Source: Guyanagaster necrorhizus
Taxonomy: Eukaryota > Basidiomycota > Agaricomycetes > Agaricales > Physalacriaceae
NCBI RefSeq assembly: GCF_019112545.1
Contig: NW_025064948.1
Location: forward strand, 5,147-46,228
DNA: 41,082 nucleotides
Direction: 5' to 3'
In this document: positions 1 to 9,180 of the stretch, one piece after another
How positions within the stretch are numbered: position 1 is the first letter of the stretch
How the letters are laid out: every line of letters starts with the position of its first letter
Notes under the pieces: model-generated
Database searches by the model: none
Told to the model about the DNA's origin: nothing
What the model saw: only the letters and a program-made list of their open reading frames with translations
Position numbers and translations under genes: made by a program

Positions 1-33
1 CCTTTCTCAAGCCCAACTGTGCTGAGAAACCGA

Positions 34-1596
34 ATGCCGCCAGTAACAACCGCAGACCTAAATCACGACTTCTTCGAGCTCATTGCTTCCATCATTGGAA
101 CCCTGCTCGGACTTCTAGCCATCATCACCCTCTGCCGAGGACGACAATCAGTAGCAGCTTGGATAGTCAGGCACTACCAAGCATTCCAGCACATCCAACA
201 AATTCTACGCAACGTAACCCCGGACCTCCCTTTCCATGACATCCCCCCCTCTGCCAGAACGTCCTTCTTCCCGCAAGGGGGACCCGTACCAGAAGCTGGG
301 AATAGCGACCCGGATCAGAGGAGCCTTCACGAGGAGGAAGGACCCGAACACCCCCGACGACACATCGGAGACCGCCACCCTGCTCTCACAGGGTTCCGGA
401 ACCCGTGGATGACGAACGTCGCTCAGGAGCCCGCCGAGGTCTCCAACTACGTCACTCCAGCAGACTCCCCCGAGCATCCCGCCTCCCCAATTCCCTCGGG
501 GATTGGAAACCATGCTCGGGACTCCCTTGATGCCGCTCGGATGGCTGTGGGACCCCGCGAAAGTCCTGACCCCGCCCAGAACCCCCCCAAGACCCCCACT
601 GAGCCAAACTCTGGTTCCAGCCCATCCGTCAGCAGGCTGGGGGTCGACAATCCGCGAGGAAGGGACATTCATCCCGACTACGACAACGCAGACATCGCCA
701 TCTCCGCAGCAGGGGATCCGTATCGACACCTCCACATGGGAAGTGAGCCTGAGACCGGAACCGCCAGCGAAAGGGGAAGAGCCGCTACGAGAAGAATCAT
801 ACAAAGGATATTTCTGGAGTGGGACCTCAACGTCCCCTTCGACTACGATGAAGCAGTCAGACAGCAGCAGCAGAATCAAGAGCGAGAGGAGGCAATTAGG
901 CGAACTCAGGAAGAGCTCGCCGACTACGTCCGAGAAGAAGCCCGAGAGCGGTATGAAGCTGCAGAGTACGACCGACAAGGACGAGCACAGAGAAGGAGAG
1001 AAGAGGTCGAAAGAATGGGTTCAGCTTCCCCTAGGGAGTATGAGCTCCGCACCGATTCTGGATCCCCTTTTAGGGAGCCCAACTCAGAGGACGATCCATG
1101 GACAGGACCTGCCAGTATCATCAGCTGGGACGAGGCCATTAGATGAGGGAGAACAGGAGAACCCCGAACCGTCGACCTCGAGTATCCCGCCTGCACTGAT
1201 ACTATCTCGTCCGACGCCGACTCCGTCCTCAGAGCCTATGGGCTCCGAGTACCCGACAATGCCCACGTCTCCGACAGGGCTCTCCAGCGGTTCCTGGGTA
1301 GCAGGGTCGCTCGACAGTTTCTCAATCCCGAGTTCCAGCGACTCTTCAGCCGCTATAGCCGAGAACTGGAGGAGACAAGAGCGCGCGGAGGGACGCGCTA
1401 CAGTCGGCTCAGGAGCCCTCCCATTGTCTGAACCAGCGACCGAGGGGACGACGGGCCTAGTACCCAAGTCAACGGGAGGATCCCCAACGACCCTTCGTCC
1501 TCCCGTACCGTCCATTTATGACCTGCCCATCAGTTCCCTCCTCGAGGAAGGGGACAGCAGGGATGAGGGCGACGAGGAGGACGACGAGGACAGTGA
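34..1596 (+). pseudogene. ORF1 of element A: membrane-anchored N-terminal protein or Gag extension, 520 codons, broken by TGA codons
   Basis: The ATG at 34 is used because in copy B the equivalent codon is the first ATG after the predicted transcription start. Residues about 16-34 are a hydrophobic helix (from LIASIIGTLLGLL onward) preceded by acidic and followed by basic residues, so a membrane anchor is likely. The rest is Pro/Ser/Arg-rich, then charged with a Gln run near 865. I recognise no database family. A versus B substitutions fall mostly in the third codon position of this frame up to about 1431, so this and not the overlapping frame was the selected one. TGA codons at 1144, 1429, 1519 and 1564 stand where B has Arg codons (CGA or CGG). 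The ancestral stop is 1594-1596. Function unknown; it may be fused to Gag by frameshifting. Confidence 0.7.
1432..1596 (+). other. Overlap where the coding frame passes from ORF1 to Gag (+1); candidate recoding window
   Basis: Both frames were open here in the ancestor. Left of this window the A/B differences follow ORF1 third positions; right of it they follow third positions of the frame one base ahead. The Gag frame has no ATG between about 1249 and 1869, so ordinary initiation near the switch is not available. A CCT-AGT pair at 1456-1461, identical in B, is a candidate slip site because yeast Ty +1 sites also place an AGT or AGG codon in the A site (CUU-AGG-C, GCG-AGU-U). The exact site is inference; a short intron or an old shared frameshift are alternatives. 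Confidence 0.45.
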
Positions 1597-3274
1597 CGAT
1601 CCATATCGACGACGACTGGAACGGGCAGGGGAAGATACAGACGAAGAAGCACTGCGAGAAGAGATTGAGAGGGCCAGGGGCAAGGAATATCAGGAGTTGT
1701 ACGAGCAGGGGAGGAATTACTTATGGCAGGACGCACGCTGGCAAGCGACATCCTTAGGACTCGAGTACAGGTATGCAACAGGCACTGAAAAAGAAAAAAT
1801 TCTACAGTATGCTGCGACGGAATACGCATGGAGGGAATACGGGCGACGGCACCCGGAAGACCCCCTCATGCCGATACCCCCGTATCGGCCCGACAAACCA
1901 AGAGCACCGGCGCCAATGCTGCGCACTCCCCCCGTACCACCAAGACGGGCCGTCTACGTCGCCCCCTCTATCTGGAGTCGGGCCGACGACAACCCATCAA
2001 TCCGAAGCACGGCTTCACGACTCATCCGAACAAGAAATCGACCGGCATGGCAAGCCACTCAAAACCAAAACCCTTGGACTGGCAAAGGAAGTCGGCTCCT
2101 CGGCGGACAACCTCCCCCGGATCAAGCAGAATCAAGTGGGAAGGATCCCATTCAGGACGACCCCGAGGCGGTCCGCCTCAGGTTCACAGTACGAGATGGG
2201 GTAATCATTCGAGTAACTGACCCGAAAGGGAGCCCAATCGCAGATGATAATTCCCTACATTCCTTCCCCGGACCACCCATAGAATGGAAGCAACCACCAT
2301 TCGACGGGTGGCCCAACCCGATGGGGGCACTCCCGCATAACACCAACATCTTACAATGCCACCCCGACCTTCTCCGAAAACCACGTCCCTTCAAAGGGGT
2401 CTCTGATGACATTGACCGGTTCCTGGTAGATTGTGAACAGTACTTCAAAGTCTACGTCGGGTACATCGGAACCGACATGAACAAGGTCGCCTTCGCCACC
2501 TCCTATCTAGAAGACAAGGCCAAGACGTGGTGGATCCTTATCTCCCCGAACTTCCGGTCCACCACCAGGGACCACTACCGATATCCCTCGTGGCCGGTCT
2601 TTAAACGCATGCTAAACGACAAATTTATCGATCCTGCCGTTCAAGAAGTACATAAACAGAAGATCAAGGAGTACAAAATGAGAGATAAAGCGGCCACCGA
2701 TTACTTCGACAAGCTGGAACGGCTTGCTAAACTCGCAGGAATCAGAGAAGATGTCGCAAACGACGGGAGAATGGTAGAAGCCCTCAAGCGGGGAGTTCCA
2801 TCCTCGTACCTTACGATGATCTCGGCCATGGGCATCAAGATGTTGATGCCTGTAGGCTATGACAAGTGGAAGGAAAGGATCGTCAAAATGTACAAGGAGA
2901 GGCAAAGGCAGAAAGCGGAGGCATCGACCTTGCAAGAGTATGGCAACAAGAAGTCAACACCGCCAACCCCGAACAAGTCGGGGCAAACTGCCGGGAAACC
3001 ATCAGGAACTCCCACGTCGGCAAGCTACGGCACCCAGAAGACTGGGACAGGAACCACTTACACCGGCGCCGGGAAACCAATGGACATCGATCGAATGAAG
3101 AAGGAGGGGAAGTGTTTCAACTGCAGACAGAAGGGTCACATGGCCAAGGATTGCCCGAAGAAGAAGCGAACCCGCGAGGACATCAGAGCACAAATCGCTG
3201 AATTGCAGAAAGAGGACGAAGAGCTTGGGAAGGAGACGAAGATCGAGGAGGTAAAAGACAAGGCCGATCAGTGA
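1457..3274 (+). CDS. gag: Gag (capsid and nucleocapsid) of element A, intact
   Basis: The frame is open from 413 to the TGA at 3272-3274, but only the part from about 1457 shows coding constraint. Between 1597 and about 1813, roughly 26 of 31 A/B differences are in third positions of this frame. Order: an acidic Asp/Glu-rich stretch (about 1565-1690), a Pro-rich linker (about 1865-1960), a retrotransposon Gag-like helical domain (about 2390-2920, including KTWW and YLTMIS), then one CCHC zinc knuckle, C-X2-C-X4-H-X4-C at 3113-3154, for RNA binding. No in-frame stop remains, unlike copy B with four. An ATG start at 503 is possible but lies in the unconstrained part. It would package the transcript into cytoplasmic particles. 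Confidence 0.8.
   Translation, partial: LVPKSTGGSPTTLRPPVPSIYDLPISSLLEEGDSRDEGDEEDDEDSDDPYRRRLERAGEDTDEEALREEIERARGKEYQELYEQGRNYLWQDARWQATSLGLEYRYATGTEKEKILQYAATEYAWREYGRRHPEDPLMPIPPYRPDKPRAPAPMLRTPPVPPRRAVYVAPSIWSRADDNPSIRSTASRLIRTRNRPAWQATQNQNPWTGKGSRLLGGQPPPDQAESSGKDPIQDDPEAVRLRFTVRDGVIIRVTDPKGSPIADDNSLHSFPGPPIEWKQPPFDGWPNPMGALPHNTNILQCHPDLLRKPRPFKGVSDDIDRFLVDCEQYFKVYVGYIGTDMNKVAFATSYLEDKAKTWWILISPNFRSTTRDHYRYPSWPVFKRMLNDKFIDPAVQEVHKQKIKEYKMRDKAATDYFDKLERLAKLAGIREDVANDGRMVEALKRGVPSSYLTMISAMGIKMLMPVGYDKWKERIVKMYKERQRQKAEASTLQEYGNKKSTPPTPNKSGQTAGKPSGTPTSASYGTQKTGTGTTYTGAGKPMDIDRMKKEGKCFNCRQKGHMAKDCPKKKRTREDIRAQIAELQKEDEELGKETKIEEVKDKADQ
3271..3274 (+). other. Gag-Pol stop-start overlap, mutated to GTGA
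   Basis: Copy B (21501) and old copy D (17112) have ATGA here: the Pol ATG overlaps the Gag TGA. In A the A is G, so the start codon is GTG. Such tetranucleotides support termination-reinitiation in some RNA viruses and non-LTR elements. In A, Pol expression from this site would be weakened. Confidence 0.7.
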
Positions 3275-6200
3275 GCGACTCCGCTGACTCGGCCAAAGGA
3301 CTTCATGGTGTGCAGGCCCCTACCATTGTACGAACTTATGATACTTCTGTAGTTACAACGCATTTGAATATACCCCGAACCGTTAACCCACACCTTAAAG
3401 AGTCGCAAAACAAAACTCAAACGCCTCCAGGCCGAACAGGGACAGAGAGTCCCATCACGTGGCTCAAGCCATTCGATACCGAATGGACATGGAGGGCCAT
3501 CAAGGATGCCAAAAACGAAGCAGCGGCAAAGGCCGTACTTCGAAACTGGATCCATTGGGTGAGAGCAGAAGAAGTCGTAGACGAGCTGATTGAAGGAATC
3601 AAGAAGGCCGAGCGCTGCCATGCTCTCGAATGGCTGGACGAACTCCGAGGACCAAAAAAATACATTCTACGAACCAAGACCCCTGGATGGGATCTAGTCA
3701 CGAAAGGCCAAATCGAAGTATTGACTAGTCGAGCCACCCACCAAGTCACCGCCCTAATTGATAGTGGCTGCACGGGGAGTTCAATTAACCGAGCTTTCGT
3801 CGACAAGCATCAACTCCCAACAAGGGCAACAGCGGCCCCAATACCGGTATACAATGCCGACGGAACAAAAAACCAGGCTGGTTCCATCACAGAATTCGTC
3901 GAACTCAGGTTGACCATCGGAGATCACTCTGAATGGATCGATCTGGCAGTAACAGATCTAGGAACCAAGGAACTCTTCCTCGGCCATGATTGGCTCATCC
4001 GTCACAACCCACTGATCAATTGGAAGACCGGTCGCATCACGTTTGCCAGGTGCAGGTGTAGGAAGATCCCATATGAATTACCTGACGGGGATCCAGAAGA
4101 CCGGTGGGACGAAGAAATGGAGGATGGTGAAACCATCCTGGCAGTAGACCTGCAAAAAGAAATCCATATCCGAGTGGTACATCATGCCAATAACCTAGCG
4201 GCCAAGGCAAACGAAGGGAGGGAGGAAAAGACGTTCGAAGAAATGGTGCCGGAGTGGGCACAGGATTTCCGAGACCTCTTCGAGAAAGAGAGTTTCGATG
4301 AACTCCCAAAACCAAAGCCCTGGGATCATGCCATCGAGCTAATCCCCAATGCTAATGCTAACCTGGACTGCAAGACCTACCCTCTCGGTAATCAGGAGCA
4401 ACAGGAACTTGACAAGTTTCTCGATGAGAACCTGTCCTCCGGGCGAATTCGACCCTCGAAATCCCCTATGGCATCGCTCTTCTTTTTTGTAAAAAAGAAG
4501 GACGGCAAACTTCGACCTGTCCAAGACTACCGAAAGCTCAACAAGATGACAATCAAAAATCGATACCCCCTACCCCTAATCTCCGAGCTGATGGATAAAC
4601 TCCGAGGGGCCAAATACTACACCAAGCTCGATGTATGTTGGGGGTACAACAATGTCCGGATCAAAGAAGGGGACGAATGGAAGGCAGCGTTCAGGACTAA
4701 CCGGGGACTCTTTGAGCCAACAGTAATGTTCTTTGGCCTGACCAACTCCCCGGCCACCTTTCAGTGGATGATGAATGACATCTTCAAGGATCTCATCGCC
4801 ACCAGAAAGGTTACCATTTATCTAGACGACATTCTCATCATGTCCAAGACAAGGGAGGAACACCGAAGTCTGGTCCGATGGGTACTCGCTCTCATGAGGA
4901 AACACAAGCTATTTCTCAAGGCGGAAAAATGCGAATTCGAGGTACTGGAAACCGAGTACCTCGGAGTAATCATTGGTGAAGGGAGCATTCGTATGGACCC
5001 AATAAAGGTCGCAGGAGTAGTCGATTGGCCGACGCCCACCAAAAAGAAGGAACTACAATCCTTCTTGGGCTTCACCAACTTTTACTGGAGATTCATATGA
5101 GACTACAGCAAGATTGTATGACCCATGACCCAGCTGACCGGCAACGCCTCTTGGGGATGGGGTATATCCCAGCAACATGCCTTTGAAGATCTAAAACGAC
5201 GACTGGCGGAGGATGTAGTCCTTGCCATACCATCCCAAGAGGGCAGATTCCGCGTTGAAGCCAACTCAAGCGAGGGGGCCATAGGTGCCATTTTGTCCCA
5301 AGAACAGGATATGAAATGGCGATCTGTCGCTTTCCTCTCAAAGGCATTGACGGTAACGGAAAGGAACTACGAGATTTACGACAAGGAATTACTCGCAATA
5401 ATGCTCACCCTCGAAGAGTGGCGTTATTACCTGATCGGAGCAGCCGAAACCTTTGAAATCTGGACCGATCACCAGAATCTCAGATACTTCCGACAACCTC
5501 AAAAATTGAACCGCCGACAAGCCCGGTGGGTCACTGAACTCACCCAATACGAGTATACACTCCATCATAAAGCCGGAGTCGCCAACAAAAAAGCCGACCT
5601 CCTCTCTCGCCGTGTGGACCACGATCAGGGAGGAAATGACAATGAGGGAGTTGTCATCCTCCGCCCCGAGCACTTTCGAGCAATGATAATGCCCACGGAG
5701 GAGGAGATACACGAACGAATCAAAAGCGCGACTCGAGATCCACATCAGTGGGATCAAGGGATCGCCGCCTCGCTTAACCATGAACGAGGACTGACAAAGA
5801 AGGAAGGGATGATCCACTATGATGGAAGGATCTACATTCTGCGTGTCCAAAATCTCCGTGGCGACATCATCGCCATATACCATGACCATGCCACGGCAGG
5901 ACACCCAGGCATTGCCAAGACAAAGGAGCTTGTCCTGCGAGAGTATTGGTGGCCTAAACTTATCAACGATGTCACGGCCTACATCAAAGGTTGCGAAACC
6001 TGCCAGAGGGGGAAGGCGTCCACACAACCAAGGGCAGCACCACTACACCCTAATGAGATACCTGCACAACCATGGACTCATATATCAGTGGACATGATTA
6101 CCGGCCTGCCGGACTGTAACGGCTATGATGCGATTATCGTCATAGTCGACCGCTTCTCCAAAGCGATCATTCCAATCGCATGTTCGACAGAACTAAATTC

Positions 6201-7149
6201 AGAAGGATGGGCGAAGATTCTACGGGACAAAGTATACGCAAAATATGGGATGCCGCAAGTGATCATCTCCGACTGTGGGCCACAATTTGTCTCCAAATTC
6301 CTCTCCGACCTATACAAACTGCTAAACATAACACCCAATGCATCGACGGCATACCATCCACAAACAGATGGACAAACCGAACGCGCAAACCAGGAAGTTG
6401 AAAAATATCTCCGGTTATTTATCAACTACCGACAAGATGATTGGGTCGAATGGCTGGCACTAGCTGCCTTCCAGCACAATAACAGAGTACACTCCGCCAC
6501 AGGCCAGACCCCCTTCTTTGTGAACCACGGAAGACACCCACACCTAACGCAAACGAGTCGTCGTAAAACAATGACCCCAGCCTCTACAGACTTCGCAATG
6601 ATGATGGAAAAGATACATACGGAAACAAAGAAAGCGCTCGAGAAGGCAGCTTCAGCCATGAAACTGCAGTATGATAAACATCGACGCCCCGCACACGAGT
6701 ATCACATCCACGACAAAGTCTGGCTTGACACAACGAACCTGCATCTTCCCTGGCCGAAACGTAAACTAGCCGACAAGCGTACAGGACCTTTCCCAATTCT
6801 TGCAAAAGTCGGGGAATTGGCCTACAAACTACGCCTACCGGCGTCATGGAAAATTCACAATGTATTCAACGAATCCCTATTGACGCCATACATTGCCCCA
6901 ATTTTTCCCAACCAGGAACGACAACCACCGCCCCCACCTGACCTGATCGACGACGAGGAGCACTACAAAATTGATCAGGTACTAAACCACAAACTACGGA
7001 AAGTCAAAGCCCGTGGAGGTGGCATGACAACAACCGTCGACTATCTTGTCAGTTGGAAAGGTTACGGCCCGGAATCAAACCAATGGATCAACGAGAAATA
7101 CATGCACGCCGACGCAGCCATACATGATTACGAATTATCCCTTAATTAA
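3271..7149 (+). pseudogene. pol: Pol of element A: protease, RT, RNase H, integrase, chromodomain; two in-frame TGA codons
   Basis: One frame of about 1292 codons. Protease has the D-S-G triad at codon 164 (3760). RT has YLDD at 4819-4830. RNase H has the conserved acidic position near 5263 changed to Asn (B has Asp), which should disable it. Integrase has the HHCC zinc finger (His codons at 5887 and 5902, Cys codons at 5992 and 6001) and a D,D35E triad at 6091, 6271 and 6379. A GPF-type module (about 6720-6900) and a chromodomain (about 6964-7130, with LVSWKGYGPESNQW) follow; chromodomains target integration to methylated-histone chromatin. TGA codons at 5098 and 5119, between RT and RNase H, replace His and Trp of copy B. 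The start codon is GTG instead of ATG. Non-autonomous now unless supplied in trans. Confidence 0.92.
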
Positions 7150-7182
7150 ACCATCGGGACGATGGTCTTAAGCGGGGGGTAA
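7150..7182 (+). other. 3' hairpin and polypurine tract of element A
   Basis: Perfect inverted arms ACCATCG and CGATGGT (7150-7166) flank a GGA loop directly after the Pol stop. A G-rich tract (about 7172-7180) then touches the LTR and should prime plus-strand DNA synthesis. Copy B has the same arrangement; C0 and D have decayed versions. Confidence 0.75.
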
Positions 7183-7618
7183 TGTTACGATTTATTCCCT
7201 TTTTCTTCCCTTTTACCCCTATTTAATGATGAGTCAGAAGGCACGAGACCGTGAGAGGCTTAGTCAGCACCACAAAAACCTCCTATCAAGACACCACAAC
7301 GGTTGCGCTTGACGACATACAATCAACCTTTTATGTACGATAGCGACGCTCAAGGACAACGAGCACAATGGACATAGATACACATAATAAGCAGTAGTAT
7401 AATTAGCAGACAACTGTACAGTATTTAAGGACCACAGCTCTCGCTGGTATACCCCAGCTTCGAGCTAAAGTTTATACACACCATTCTACCTCGAGTCTAT
7501 ATCTGACCTTGAGTCACACCGTTCGGATATACATATAGTGAACTCAGGTGATTCCTTGAAGTGCGAAGGAACACCTGTTTATCACGTGTATCAGTTCACG
7601 TGACGCTTGGGCTTAACA
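7183..7618 (+). repeat. 3' LTR of element A, 436 bp
   Basis: Begins TGTTACG and ends TTAACA, directly after the polypurine tract. The R-U5 half (from about 7430) is nearly identical to the LTRs of element B, whereas the U3 half is strongly diverged. Two CACGTG motifs lie near the 3' end. Confidence 0.93.
7422..7468 (+). promoter_or_regulatory. LTR core promoter and self-primer of element A
   Basis: TATTTAAG at 7422 lies 34 bp before AGCTTCGAGCTAA (7456-7468), the predicted 5' end of the transcript. The same spacing occurs in B, and 35 bp in C0 and D. The 13-mer is the partner of the primer-binding site seen in B. Confidence 0.6.
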
Positions 7619-8057
7619 TATTCAGTCAACAACAAAGTTTGGCTAAATACAATAAACCTTCACCTTTCATGCCTAAAACAGAAGCTTGCCAACAAACATA
7701 TGGGACCCTTTCTCATTCTTGCAAAATTTAGCAGTTCTGCATACAAATTACAGCTCTCTGCTACATGAAAGGTTCATAATGTCTTTAACAAGGCATTATT
7801 AACACCTTATATTGTGCCAGCATTCCTGATTCAAGTACACTCACTCCCATCTCTGCCAGATCTAATTGATAATGAGAAACATTATGAAGTTGATCAAGTC
7901 TTAAATCACAAATTACAAAAAATTAAAGCAAAAGGTGATGGGATAATAACAACAGTTGATGATCTAGTCAGCTGAAAGGGATGTGGACCTGAATCCAACC
8001 AATGGATCAACAAACAGCATATAAATGCCAATGATGTAATATACAACTACAAATAGG
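7619..8057 (+). pseudogene. C0 pol 3' fragment: integrase C-terminus and chromodomain, degenerate
   Basis: Directly after the LTR of A, the sequence aligns with the A/B pol from the GPF-type module onward: VWL-like start, HxVFN, 'NPYI'-like region, then a chromodomain ending in NDVIYNYK and a stop near 8057. In-frame stops and loss of nearly all CpG show age. TATTC at 7619-7623 should be the target duplication of A, whose left copy is outside the window. A split this element, and its 5' part lies left of the window. Confidence 0.85.
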
Positions 8058-8187
8058 CATTAAACTGATAATTTATCAGTCAATGTCTTTATGAATCTTA
8101 TGAGAAGAAGGGCAGACTATCTGCTCTTGGATGCCTGGACTTATCTTTAAATTAGCCATCAGGATGATAGTCCTAAGAAGAGGGTAA
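8058..8187 (+). other. C0 3' untranslated region with hairpin and polypurine tract
   Basis: Contains an imperfect hairpin at about 8108-8128 (arms around CTA) that is also found in D but not in A or B, a decayed copy of the CCATCG hairpin (about 8156-8170), and the purine tract before the LTR. Confidence 0.6.
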
Positions 8188-8657
8188 TATTATAATTTTT
8201 CCTCATTTTTATCTTTTATTCAAGGGATTGACCTCTATCTTTGCTTAGTCAGAGCACTTAGACCAGTGCTTAGGACCATGAGACAGGCTTAGTCATCACA
8301 ACAATGCCTAGTCAGTCATTATCCTTTGACACAATGATAATCACTCAATGACAGACAATATCCTTTTGTAGATAGCTTAACAACACTGGACAAAATGCTC
8401 TATAATGCTAGAATGCACAATTAGATAGTTACATCTTTAGAAGAATGATGACTAGTATATAAGTAGCATAGCTCTCACTGTAGTATTCTCAGCTTCAAGC
8501 TAAAGTTTATTCTTCTACCATCTTATCTTGAGTCAATCTAAGGGCTTTGCAATACAGAACCATATAACACATCAAGTGAACTCTGACATCATTGTCTGAA
8601 GTGTGAGACAGTGTCAGTTTATCACATGTTTAGGTCACATGTCATTTGGGCTTAACA
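8188..8657 (+). repeat. 3' LTR of old element C0, 470 bp
   Basis: Starts TATTATAA (decayed from TGTTA) and ends CTTAACA. It has TATATAAG at 8456 and, 35 bp on, AGCTTCAAGCTAA (8491-8503), the self-primer with its CpG turned into CpA. It is the same length as the LTR of D (29201-29670) and belongs to an older subfamily than A/B. After 8657 the sequence jumps into the middle of another element's ORF1, so C0 is inserted in C1; the duplication should be ACAGT (8658-8662). Confidence 0.88.
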
Positions 8658-9180
8658 ACAGTTCTAATATCACCAGCATGAGTTGGAAGTCATCACATAG
8701 GAGTCAGGTTCCCCCACTTGGTATGAGCTCTAAACTGAAACCAGCCTATCTGACTCTCCCTTTAGAGAGCCCAGCACCACTGGAGAAACTGATCTCTAGG
8801 CAGAGTCCACAGAGGTGGTCACCTTCAGTGAAGCTGCTCAACACATCATGTATCCTCTCCATCCTGAAACTTCCTCCATTGCTGATACAGACACTATTTT
8901 CTCTTATGCTGAATCCATACTCAATGCCTACAGGCATTGAGTCTCTGGAAGTGCTCACATCTCTAACCACAGTCTCCAGAGATTCTTGAGAGGAAGAGTT
9001 GCAGCACTCTTTCTCAATCCTCAGTACTATTGAAACTTTCACATCTATCACCAAGAACTGGAAGAACAAAGAGCATACAGCAGAAATTAATACAACATTG
9101 AAATTGATGCTGGCTGACCTGTTGACTAGTCTCCTTCTCAAGCTGAGCCAAGTACCAGAAACAATAATAAGTTTCCAAGT
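8658..9180 (+). pseudogene. C1 ORF1 remnant
   Basis: Matches ORF1 of A/B from the segment around SW.EA to the end. In the ORF1 frame the residues LQRFL, RVA, FLNP and ELEE are retained around 8970-9090 despite strong DNA divergence. This supports ORF1 as a real protein in a second subfamily. The frame carries stops at former Gln or Arg codons. Confidence 0.6.

Larger units (their letters stand above)
1..7618 (+). mobile_element. Element A: Tf1/sushi-type chromodomain Ty3/gypsy retrotransposon, 5' LTR outside the window
   Basis: Order is ORF1, Gag, Pol with protease-RT-RNase H-integrase-chromodomain, polypurine tract and a 436-bp 3' LTR. Base 1 aligns with base 18225 of element B, 24 nt after the end of B's 5' LTR, so the 5' LTR and primer site of A lie just left of the window. 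Integrase before chromodomain and RNase H before integrase define a Ty3/gypsy chromovirus; the self-priming motif in the LTR points to the Tf1/sushi lineage. The element is young: it retains CpG and has no frameshift that I can see, but ORF1 and pol carry stop codons. It sits in the integrase C-terminal region of an older relative (C0) that resumes at 7619. Confidence 0.93.

Noticed and set aside
205..978. 257-aa minus-strand frame
   Set aside because: It lies antisense to ORF1 in GC-rich sequence, has no recognisable domain and its counterpart in B is broken differently. A shadow.
503..1456. N-terminal half of the longest Gag-frame ORF (Pro/Ser/Thr-rich) as genuine Gag
   Set aside because: A/B substitutions here fall in third positions of ORF1, that is second positions of this frame, and the upstream frame of A is closed by TGA at 410. 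It is most likely a shadow of ORF1.
8603..8989. 128-aa plus-strand ORF
   Set aside because: It starts inside the C0 LTR and runs into C1 out of the ORF1 frame. An artefact of the junction.
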